Below are positions 5,456 through 12,293 of a DNA stretch of 12,293 bases, piece after piece (positions within the stretch are counted from its first letter, which is position 1; each line of letters begins with the position of its first letter). The position numbers were made by a program, and so were the translations under genes. The notes under the pieces were generated by a model that worked only from the letters and a program-made list of their open reading frames with translations, was not told the DNA's origin and made no database searches. Source of the stretch: CAZTDU01 sp050248795 (GTDB taxonomy: Bacteria > Pseudomonadota > Gammaproteobacteria > Burkholderiales > SG8-39); the NCBI GenBank assembly GCA_050248795.1, contig JBFWRS010000070.1, positions 1 to 12,293 on the forward strand. Direction: 5' to 3'.

Positions 5456-6361
5456 ATGCGGCGCGGCCTGTTGTGGGCATTGCTGATGATCGCGTGCTGG
5501 GCGCCGATGTTCTCGATCGCCAAGCGCTCGTTTGCCTACGTCGACGCGTTCGCGCTGGGCAGCATCCGCTATGTGCTCGGCGCGCTGCTGCTGATCGCGC
5601 TGCTGTGGGCGGTGGAGGGCGCGAAGGCGATGCGCTACGACGGGCGCCTGGCCGCCACCACCGGCGCGGGGCTGCTCGGCATCACCGGCTTCAACGCCTT
5701 CGTCTGGTTCGGGCTCAGCTTCTCGCTGCCCGAGCACAGCGCCATCATCCTGGCGATGCAGGCGCCGATGATCGCGATCGCCGCGTGGCTGCTGCACGGC
5801 CAGCGCCCGAGGCCCTTCACCATCGCCTGCATCGTGCTGGCGCTGGCCGGTGTGCTGCTGGTGGTCACCAAGGGCGACCTGGCCTATGTCTTCCAGGGCG
5901 GATCGCTGCTCGGCGACCTGCTGATCCTCGCCGGCGCGCTGTGCTGGGTGGGGTTCACGCTGCTGAGCGCACGCTTTCACGGCTGGTCGACGCTGCGCTT
6001 CACGGTGCTCACCTGCGTTCCCGGCGCGCTGGGGCTGGTGGTCGTGAATCTGCTCGCGATCGCGGCCGGCATCGCCAGCGTGCCGCAGGCCGGCGCGGTG
6101 GCCGCGGTCGGCTGGCAGATCACCTACTTCGTGCTGTTCAGCGTGTTCCTCGGCATCCTGGCGTTCAACCAGTCGGTGCGCCATTTCGGGCCGCTGAACA
6201 CGCTGCTGACGCTGAACCTGATTCCCGTTTCGGTGTTCGCGATCGAGGCTTCGCTCGGGCGCAGCTTCTCCGCGGTCGAGATCGGTGGCGCCGCGCTGGT
6301 GATCGGCGCGCTGGTTGCCAACAATCTTTACTTGCGCTGGGGGATGAGCCGCAGCGCGTAG
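5456..6361 (+). CDS. EamA/DMT-family permease
   Basis: A 301-residue protein with about ten hydrophobic segments arranged as two five-helix EamA repeats: the first from LLWALLMIACWAPMFSIAKRS to roughly residue 138 (LVLALAGVLLVV), the second from LLGDLLILAGALCWVGFTLLS to the end (ALVIGALVANNLYL). Typical repeat signatures are visible: Trp in helix 1 (CWAPMFSIAK), the SLPEHSAIILAMQAPMIAIAA segment ending the first half, and the matching GPLNTLLTLNLIPVSVFAIEA near the end of the second. Family members export or import amino acids, nucleosides or other metabolites; the substrate here is unknown. It starts six bases after the diguanylate cyclase stop with only a weak ribosome binding site, so coupling to that gene is likely. 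Its last 34 bases overlap, tail to tail, the penicillin-acylase-family gene on the other strand. Confidence 0.9.
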   Translation: MRRGLLWALLMIACWAPMFSIAKRSFAYVDAFALGSIRYVLGALLLIALLWAVEGAKAMRYDGRLAATTGAGLLGITGFNAFVWFGLSFSLPEHSAIILAMQAPMIAIAAWLLHGQRPRPFTIACIVLALAGVLLVVTKGDLAYVFQGGSLLGDLLILAGALCWVGFTLLSARFHGWSTLRFTVLTCVPGALGLVVVNLLAIAAGIASVPQAGAVAAVGWQITYFVLFSVFLGILAFNQSVRHFGPLNTLLTLNLIPVSVFAIEASLGRSFSAVEIGGAALVIGALVANNLYLRWGMSRSA

Positions 6362-8718
6362 TGCGAGGCTGCCTCGACGCTGCCGCGCGCGGTGCGCATC
6401 GGGATGTATTCGCCCTTCGCCCAGGCCGCGGTGAACGAGCGGTAGTGCGGTGAAAGCAGGTTGCCCGACTGGCCGCCAGAATGGATGAACACCGACTGCT
6501 CCAGGTCGGCGAGGTCGTAGATCGCGCGCAGGCTCGCAGCGTGCCGGCTGGCGTAGGGGTTCGCTTCCTCGTTGAGGTTGTTGCGGCCGACGTTGACGCT
6601 GAACGCATCCCCCGGCGTGGGCACCGAGATGTTGAAGAGCTGCGCCAACTGCGCATGCCGGCCGAACGGCCGGTGCTCGTGGCGCGCCACGTGCGCCGCG
6701 TCCCAGCGCCAGGCCGCCATGTCCGCGCCGTAGCGCCGGGTGAGGTCGGCAAGTGCCGCATCCAGCGAGGATTGCAGCAACTGCGCGCAGGTTTCCACCG
6801 GCGCGCTGCGCACATCGTCGCACCACCTGGCTGCGTCGCCGCGGGCGGCGAGTACCGCGGACATGAACTGCGGGCGCAGCAGCCAGTTGGTACTGAAGGC
6901 CTCGCCCAGTTCGTCGGCGTAGACCGCGCGCGTGAGTTCGCGCCACCACGCCGATGCGATCAGCGGCTCGGCGCGCGCGCCCTCCATGCTGCCGTTCCAT
7001 TGCGCGAGCAGCGCATGCGCGCGCCGCGCCGCGTCGCTCGCGGGCTGCGCAGCGAGCAGCAGCGGCAGCATCTCCCGCATCGCCAGCGAGGCCACGTCCG
7101 ACTGGATGCGCGCGAAGCTCTGCAGCGTGTGCTTCGGCGTCGCCGCGAGCAGCGCGCGGATGCGCTCGGCGCGGTAGGGCGGCTGCCATTCGCTGGTGAT
7201 GAAGTGCGGATAGCCCGGCGGGACGATCTTGTGGTTGGCGGTGACGATCACGCCGCCATGCGGGTTGTATTCGAGCGGCAGCGCGGCCGGATCGAGGAAC
7301 CCGTTCCAGTCGTAGCGCGCATCCCAGCCCGGCGCGGGCGCGTGGCCCATCAGGTCGTTGTCCTGCCTGCGCAGCGGGATGCGGCCCGGTGCGAGGAAGC
7401 CGATGTTGCCGTCCACGTCGGCGTAGACGATGTTCTGCTGCGGCGTGTGCATTTCGCGCGATGCGCCGACCGCGTCGTCCCAGTTGCGCGCGCGTGCGAG
7501 CTTCGCCAGCGCCTGCAGCGACAGGTCGTCGTCGCGCAGCGCGGTCCACTGGAACGCCAGCACGTAGCCGCGCGGCGCCGCGTCCAGCGCGGGCTTGAAC
7601 ACGTCGGAGATCACCGGCCCGTGGCGCGTCGCGCGCACCTGCAGCGTCTCGGCGGGCGCGCCCTTCACGCGGATCGTCTCCTCGATGACGCTGAAGGGCT
7701 GCGGGCCGTCCGGCGCCAGGTAGCCGCCGGCAGAGTCGAGCTTCTCGATGTAGATGTCCTGCACGTCGGGGCCGGTGTTGGTGAAGCCCCAGGCGATGCG
7801 CGCGTTCCTGCCCAGCACCACCAGCGGCACGCCGGGCAGCGTCGCGCCGATGACGTTCAGCCCCGGCGCGTGCAGGTGGGCGAGGTACCACACCGCCGGC
7901 GCGGTGAGGCCGAGATGCGGGTCGTTGGCGAGCAGCGGCTTGCCCGACGCGGTGTGCGCGCCCGACAGCACCCAGCTATTGGAGCCCAGGCCCTCGCCCG
8001 CCGGCGGCGCCATTGCCGCGAGCTTCACCGCGGTCTTGCCGAGGCCGCCGTAGAGCTCGCGCAGGTCGGCGATGCGCGGCGGCGCGTCGCCGGGGTAGGG
8101 CGGCAGGAATTCGTGGATGCGCGCCATCGGCAGCGCCGACGCGAGCCGCATGCGCAGCAGCTCGTTCCGCCAGTTGCCGCCGAGGTCCCAGGCCATCATC
8201 TTCACCCAGCCGAGCGAATCCGCCGGCGTCCACGGCTCGGGCCTGGTGCCGGTGAGGAGGAATTCAACCGGCAGCACCGGGCTGCCGGCGAGGAAAGCGT
8301 TCACGCCGGCTGCATAGACATCCAGCAGCACGCGAGTATCGGCATCGAGGTTCGCCAGCGTGGCTTCCGCGGCGCGGCGCACGCCCAGCGTGCGCAGGAA
8401 GCGGTCGGCTTCCAGGCCGCGCGGGCCCACCACCTCGGCGATGCGGCCGGCGGCGATGCGCCGGTTCATTTCCATCTGCCACAGGCGGTCCTGCGCGTGC
8501 ACGTAGCCGAGCGCGAAGTAGGCGTCCTCGGCATTGCGCGCGTAGATGTGCGGGATGCCCCAGGCGTCGCGCAGCACGTCGACCCCGGACACCAGGCCTG
8601 GCACGCGCAGCTCGCCCTCGAGCTTCGGCAGCGACTGGCGCAGGTACGCGTAGGCGGCGGCGAGCGCGACCGCCAGTACGACGAGGAGCAGCAGGCCGGT
8701 GCGCAGGAGTAGCCTCAT
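6328..8718 (-). CDS. Penicillin acylase family (S45 Ntn) hydrolase
   Basis: This 796-residue precursor has the full layout of the S45 N-terminal nucleophile family. Residues 3-26 form a hydrophobic signal or anchor. The alpha chain opens with VDVLRDAWGIPHIYA and the conserved ALGYVHAQDRLWQMEMNRR (69-87). A spacer follows, then GEGLGSNSWVLSG, where self-cleavage between Gly245 and Ser246 would expose Ser246 as nucleophile. The beta chain has PLLANDPHLGL (261-271), WGFTNTGPDVQDIY, VTANHKIVP (an oxyanion Asn segment, with His where a second Asn is common) and a late RGSVEAASHYALRLIP ending. Length fits the family (about 750-850). It should cleave amide bonds of acylated compounds in the periplasm: N-acyl-homoserine lactones, beta-lactam side chains or others; which one cannot be read here. 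The start has only a weak ribosome binding site. It diverges from the depolymerase gene over 97 bases. Confidence 0.93.
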   Translation of the reverse strand: MRLLLRTGLLLLVVLAVALAAAYAYLRQSLPKLEGELRVPGLVSGVDVLRDAWGIPHIYARNAEDAYFALGYVHAQDRLWQMEMNRRIAAGRIAEVVGPRGLEADRFLRTLGVRRAAEATLANLDADTRVLLDVYAAGVNAFLAGSPVLPVEFLLTGTRPEPWTPADSLGWVKMMAWDLGGNWRNELLRMRLASALPMARIHEFLPPYPGDAPPRIADLRELYGGLGKTAVKLAAMAPPAGEGLGSNSWVLSGAHTASGKPLLANDPHLGLTAPAVWYLAHLHAPGLNVIGATLPGVPLVVLGRNARIAWGFTNTGPDVQDIYIEKLDSAGGYLAPDGPQPFSVIEETIRVKGAPAETLQVRATRHGPVISDVFKPALDAAPRGYVLAFQWTALRDDDLSLQALAKLARARNWDDAVGASREMHTPQQNIVYADVDGNIGFLAPGRIPLRRQDNDLMGHAPAPGWDARYDWNGFLDPAALPLEYNPHGGVIVTANHKIVPPGYPHFITSEWQPPYRAERIRALLAATPKHTLQSFARIQSDVASLAMREMLPLLLAAQPASDAARRAHALLAQWNGSMEGARAEPLIASAWWRELTRAVYADELGEAFSTNWLLRPQFMSAVLAARGDAARWCDDVRSAPVETCAQLLQSSLDAALADLTRRYGADMAAWRWDAAHVARHEHRPFGRHAQLAQLFNISVPTPGDAFSVNVGRNNLNEEANPYASRHAASLRAIYDLADLEQSVFIHSGGQSGNLLSPHYRSFTAAWAKGEYIPMRTARGSVEAASHYALRLIPQRK
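6351..6383. terminator. Nested inverted repeat at a convergent gene junction
   Basis: Around the EamA stop (6359-6361), GCAGCG (6351-6356) can pair with CGCTGC (6378-6383), enclosing a second hairpin CGAGG-CTG-CCTCG (6364-6376). It lies within the last codons of the opposing gene. The structure could stall polymerase from either side, but no T-run accompanies it, so intrinsic termination is uncertain. Confidence 0.3.
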
Positions 8719-8775
8719 CGCGGCGCAGGATACAGGGGCCGCTCAGGGGCGGCGAATGCGGCGCTGCGGCAATTC

Positions 8776-8784
8776 TGTTATAAG
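8776..8784 (+). promoter_or_regulatory. Extended -10 element in the divergent gap
   Basis: TGTTATAAG (TG, one base, TATAAG) matches an extended -10 box with five of six hexamer bases, 31 bases before the depolymerase ATG. No -35 box is evident (ATGCGG at 17-base spacing), which extended -10 promoters tolerate. The core TTATAA (8778-8783) is palindromic, so the same spot could also serve the minus-strand acylase gene, whose start is about 60 bases away. Confidence 0.5.
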
Positions 8785-8815
8785 CACCGGGTCACTTGCA
8801 GCAGCGGGCCCCTGA

Positions 8816-10006
8816 ATGCTCTATAGCCTGTTCGAAGCGCAGCACACGGCATTGTTGCCCTATCGACACCTCGCGGAACTGGCGCGCGGCTGGTTCGGCA
8901 ATCCGTTCAGTCCGCTGTACTTCGTGCCGATGTCGAGGCAGTTTTCTGCCGGCAGCGACCTGTTCCTGCGGCTCACGCAGCGCTACGAGAAACCCGCCTG
9001 GGGCATCGCCGGCGTGGACATCGAGCCGGTGCTGGAAAAACCCTTCTGCCACCTGCTGCATTTCCGCCAGGCGGATGCCGCCGGCAAGCCCAGGGTGCTG
9101 GTGGTGGCGCCGCTGTCAGGCCACCACGCCACGCTGCTGCGCGACACGGTGAAGTCGCTGCTGGCCGGGCACGACGTCTGGGTTACCGACTGGATGGACG
9201 CGCGGCACGTGCCGCTCGCGGCGGGCGCGTTCCACCTCGCCGACTACGTCGACTACGTGCGCGAGTTCATCCGGCTGCTGTCGCCGAACCTGAACGTCAT
9301 CTCGGTGTGCCAGCCCACGGTGCCGGTGCTCGCCGCGGTGTCGCTGATGGCGCACGCGCGCGAGCCGCATCCGCCGAAGTCCATGGTGATGATGGGCGGC
9401 CCGATCGACGCGCGCAAATGCCCCACCGCGGTGAACAACCTGGCGACGAAGCGCCCCTACTCCTGGTTCGAGCAGACGCTGATCCAGCGCGTGCCGGCGA
9501 AGTACCCCGGCTTCATGCGCCGCGTGTATCCCGGCTTCCTGCAGCACATGGGCTTCGTCGCCATGAACCCGGACCTGCACCTGGACGCGCACTGGGACTA
9601 CTACAACCACCTGCTCGAAGGCGACGGCGAATCCGCCGACAAGCACCGCGACTTCTACGACGAGTACAACGCGGTGCTGGACATGCCGGCCGAGTATTAC
9701 CTCGACACCGTGCGCACGGTGTTCCAGGAGTTCGCGCTGCCCAAGGGGCGCATGTTCGTGCGCGACGAGCTGGTGCGGCCGCAGGCGATCCGCGACACCG
9801 CGCTGCTGACCATCGAGGGCGAGTTCGACGACATCTCGGGCAACGGCCAGACCGAAGCCGCGCACCTGCTGTGCCTCAACATCCCGAAGGAGCGCCGCGA
9901 GCACTACCTCGCCAAAGGCGCCGGGCACTACGGCATATTCAGCGGCCGGCGCTGGCGCGAGACGATCTGCCCGAAGATCGCCGACTTCGTCAGGACCCAC
10001 GCCTGA
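8816..10006 (+). CDS. phaZ: Intracellular polyhydroxyalkanoate depolymerase
   Basis: A 396-residue protein of the intracellular PHB depolymerase family (i-PhaZ, Ralstonia PhaZ1 type). It opens with the typical MLYSLFEAQHTALLPYRHLAELAR. The nucleophile elbow is SVCQPTVP with Cys165 in place of Ser, as in the family. Asp338 (GEFDDISG) and His371 (GAGHYGIFSG) complete the triad; the Cys-Asp and Asp-His spacings (173 and 33) closely follow those of the characterised Ralstonia enzyme (172 and 33 from memory). A PHB depolymerase C-terminal region covers roughly 195-396 (NNLATKRPYSWFEQTLIQRVP). There is no signal peptide, so it should act on storage granules in the cytoplasm, releasing 3-hydroxyalkanoate units or CoA esters. 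It stands alone on its strand behind the extended -10 element; the ribosome binding site is weak. Its last 17 bases overlap the dsbB gene end to end. Confidence 0.93.
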   Translation: MLYSLFEAQHTALLPYRHLAELARGWFGNPFSPLYFVPMSRQFSAGSDLFLRLTQRYEKPAWGIAGVDIEPVLEKPFCHLLHFRQADAAGKPRVLVVAPLSGHHATLLRDTVKSLLAGHDVWVTDWMDARHVPLAAGAFHLADYVDYVREFIRLLSPNLNVISVCQPTVPVLAAVSLMAHAREPHPPKSMVMMGGPIDARKCPTAVNNLATKRPYSWFEQTLIQRVPAKYPGFMRRVYPGFLQHMGFVAMNPDLHLDAHWDYYNHLLEGDGESADKHRDFYDEYNAVLDMPAEYYLDTVRTVFQEFALPKGRMFVRDELVRPQAIRDTALLTIEGEFDDISGNGQTEAAHLLCLNIPKERREHYLAKGAGHYGIFSGRRWRETICPKIADFVRTHA

Positions 10007-10496
10007 GGCGCGGCAGCAGGAGCGCGACGAGCGCGAGCAGCACGAAGCACGCAAGCGACCACTCGGCGATAGACAGGCCGAGGAAGCGCCACTTCACCTC
10101 GGCGCATTCGCCCGATCCCTGGATCAGCTTTTCGATCACGCGCCCCAGCGGCAGGTTGTCGAGCATGAAGTAGAGGTCCGGCCCGCACTGCGGCACCTTG
10201 TCCGGCGGCAGGTGCTGCAGCCAGACCTGGCGCGCGGCGACGCCGGCGCCGCCGGCGGCGAAGAGGAAGGCGAACACCGAGTAGACGATCGCGCCGGCGC
10301 GCCCCGGGCCGTGCAGCGCGGCCAGCACCAGCACGACGAGCACGCCGATGTAGAAGCCGCGCTGTATCAGGCACAGCGGGCAGGGCTGCTGGTCGTCGAA
10401 GTACTGCAGCCAGAAGCCGTAGCCGAGCAGCAACGCGCACGCCAGCGCGCCGAGCGCGGCGACCACGCGATAGCTGCGAAGCCCGCCGAGCTTCAC
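9990..10496 (-). CDS. dsbB: Disulfide bond formation protein B
   Basis: Read from GTG 10494-10496 this is 168 residues, the usual DsbB length; the longer frame from 10595 adds 33 Arg-rich residues that lie inside the FAH-family gene and is rejected. Four hydrophobic segments are visible (about 11-31, 46-62, 67-87 and 143-162). The first periplasmic loop has QPCPLCLIQR with the quinone-linked pair Cys39 and Cys42. The second loop supplies Cys104 (QCGPDLYF) and Cys131 (GSGECA), the pair that reoxidises DsbA. Known role: inner-membrane oxidase passing electrons from DsbA to ubiquinone. The start codon overlaps the stop of the FAH-family gene (GTGA), and there is no separate ribosome binding site, so translation is probably coupled. 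The 3' end overlaps the convergent depolymerase gene by 17 bases. Confidence 0.95.
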   Translation of the reverse strand: MKLGGLRSYRVVAALGALACALLLGYGFWLQYFDDQQPCPLCLIQRGFYIGVLVVLVLAALHGPGRAGAIVYSVFAFLFAAGGAGVAARQVWLQHLPPDKVPQCGPDLYFMLDNLPLGRVIEKLIQGSGECAEVKWRFLGLSIAEWSLACFVLLALVALLLPRLRRGS

Positions 10497-11476
10497 GTCG
10501 CGGCGGCGCGCACGGCCTGGTCGATGGCGCCGAAGATCGAACGGCCCTCGCCGTCGCGCATCTCGATCCTGACGCGATCGCCGTGCTTCAGCCACGGCGT
10601 CGTCGCTTCGCCGCCCTTGATGATCTCCTCGGCGCGGCGCTCGAACAGGCAGCCTGCGCCGACCGAGCGGTCGCGATTGGACACCGTGCCGGTGCCGATG
10701 ACCGTGCCCGCAGGCAGCGGGCGCGTGCGCGCCGCGTGCGCGATCAGGCGGGGGAAGTCGAACTGCATGTCACGTCCGGCATCGGGTTCGCCCAGAAGTT
10801 CCCCGTTCACCCACGCGCGGACGACGCCATGCAGCCTGCGGCCGTCCCAGGCCGCGCCCAGCTCGTCCGGCGTCACCGCCACCGGCGACAGCGACGAGGG
10901 CGGCTTGGACTGGAAGAAGCCGAAACCCTTGGCGAGTTCCTGCGGCACGAGTTCCCTCAGGCTGACGTCGTTCAGGAGCATCACCAGCCGGATGCGCTCG
11001 GACGCCTTGTCGCGCTCGATGCCCATGGGCACGTCGTCGGTCACCACCGCGATCTCCATCTCGAGGTCTATGCCGTGCGCTTCGTCGGCAACGATGTCGT
11101 CGGTCGGCCCGAGGAAAGGATCCGCGCAGCCCTGGTACATCAGCGGATCGGTTTTCCACCACGGCGGGATCTCCGTTTTCCTCGACTTGCGGATCAGCTC
11201 GGCGTGGATCAGGTAGCTCGATGCGTCGGCGAACTGCGCCGCTCGCGGCAGCGGCGCCATCAGTTGCGTCATGTCGAGCTCGAACGCGAGGCCGGGCGGC
11301 GCGTCGTGCAGCTCGTTGGAGAGTTGCTCCAGGTGCGGCGCGCAGTAGGCCCAGTCGTCCAGCGCAGCGCGCAGGCACGGCGCGATGTGGTCGGCCTTGA
11401 CGGCGATCTTCAGGTCGCGCGAAACGACGAGCAGCGTGCCGTCGCGCGTGCCATCCTTCAGCGTGGCGAGTTTCAT
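10493..11476 (-). CDS. Fumarylacetoacetate hydrolase family protein
   Basis: This 327-residue protein belongs to the FAH superfamily and resembles betaproteobacterial proteins annotated as fumarylacetoacetase. An N-terminal FAH_N-like part (MKLATLKDGTRDGTLLVVSRD, 1-75) precedes the catalytic FAH core. Metal ligands are visible as Glu139 and Glu141 (IDLEMEIAVV) and Asp170 (LLNDVSLR). Further family motifs are YLIHAEL with a candidate catalytic His91, LAKGFGFFQSKP (182-192), and VIGTGTVSN (259-267). The likely reaction is hydrolysis of a beta-diketo acid such as fumarylacetoacetate at the end of tyrosine catabolism; other FAH members act as decarboxylases, isomerases or acylpyruvases, so the symbol is left open. 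Its stop overlaps the dsbB start. Upstream is a consensus -10 hexamer, and the leader of about 20 bases has only a weak ribosome binding site. Confidence 0.9.
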   Translation of the reverse strand: MKLATLKDGTRDGTLLVVSRDLKIAVKADHIAPCLRAALDDWAYCAPHLEQLSNELHDAPPGLAFELDMTQLMAPLPRAAQFADASSYLIHAELIRKSRKTEIPPWWKTDPLMYQGCADPFLGPTDDIVADEAHGIDLEMEIAVVTDDVPMGIERDKASERIRLVMLLNDVSLRELVPQELAKGFGFFQSKPPSSLSPVAVTPDELGAAWDGRRLHGVVRAWVNGELLGEPDAGRDMQFDFPRLIAHAARTRPLPAGTVIGTGTVSNRDRSVGAGCLFERRAEEIIKGGEATTPWLKHGDRVRIEMRDGEGRSIFGAIDQAVRAAAT

Positions 11477-11503
11477 CGGGGGAATCTTCAGTGGAAGGCG
11501 CGC

Positions 11504-11509
11504 ATTATA
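11504..11509 (-). promoter_or_regulatory. Consensus -10 (TATAAT) upstream of the FAH-family gene
   Basis: Read on the minus strand this is TATAAT, a perfect -10 hexamer in the 50-base gap between asnS and the FAH-family gene, 27 bases before its ATG. The region 17 bases upstream (TACTGA, overlapping the asnS stop) is a poor -35. It suggests that FAH-dsbB has its own transcript in addition to any read-through from asnS. Confidence 0.5.
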
Positions 11510-11526
11510 GGCGGCCGCGTCCTGCC

Positions 11527-12293
<767 letters not shown>

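Noticed and set aside
4067..7891. A 1274-codon open frame on the minus strand
   Set aside because: It is antisense to the diguanylate cyclase and EamA genes and runs in another frame through the acylase gene. Its product is a low-complexity Arg/Gln/His/Ala-rich string with no domain, as expected where G+C-rich codon bias suppresses stops.
6481..8712. A 743-codon open frame on the plus strand
   Set aside because: It is exactly antisense to the acylase gene, which has complete family motifs; the translation is Arg/Val/His-rich without any recognisable fold.
9116..10054. A 312-codon minus-strand frame over the depolymerase
   Set aside because: Antisense shadow of the depolymerase gene, rich in Val/His/Arg with no domain.

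Overview
The window is a high-G+C stretch (about two thirds G+C by eye, not computed) of a Gram-negative bacterium. DsbB, lipoprotein and Tat-type signals, an intracellular PHB-type depolymerase and the wording of the FAH-family and AsnRS proteins all point to a betaproteobacterium (Burkholderiales-like). That placement is inferred from protein resemblance, not from a marker tree. Genes are dense. I see no rRNA, tRNA, CRISPR array, transposase or integrase.

Layout. (1) Positions 1-203 hold the C-terminal end of an AMP-binding acyl-CoA ligase. (2) Positions 316-4089 are a run of small, apparently unrelated plus-strand genes: an exported alpha/beta hydrolase, a Tat-lipoprotein reading frame broken by an in-frame TGA, a DUF1272 zinc-ribbon-like protein, a membrane-anchored DM13 protein, a YhbS-like GNAT acetyltransferase, a lipoprotein with a transglutaminase-like Cys/His/Asp set, and a 45-residue protein with 17 Lys/Arg and no acidic residue. 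(3) Positions 4178-6361 hold a seven-helix membrane diguanylate cyclase followed six bases later by an EamA/DMT permease. (4) Positions 6328-8718 on the minus strand encode a penicillin-acylase-family (Ntn) hydrolase whose 3' end overlaps the permease gene. (5) A 97-bp divergent gap with an extended -10 element leads into an intracellular PHA depolymerase (8816-10006, plus). (6) Convergent to it on the minus strand come dsbB, an FAH-family hydrolase and the C-terminal part of asnS, which runs off the right edge.

How the genes relate. The FAH-family gene and dsbB are translationally coupled (GTGA overlap). asnS lies just upstream on the same strand, but a consensus TATAAT between them suggests FAH-dsbB can be transcribed separately. 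The depolymerase, the FAH-family hydrolase and the acyl-CoA ligase are ordinary carbon and storage metabolism. Region 2 looks like a loose accumulation of accessory genes rather than one pathway.

The observations most worth a second look are the diguanylate cyclase input region, whose helix pattern resembles the VUT/YhhQ queuosine-precursor transporter family, and the Tat-lipoprotein frame interrupted by a single TGA exactly after its twin-arginine motif. I did not find convincing evidence of a new multi-gene defence or biosynthetic system.
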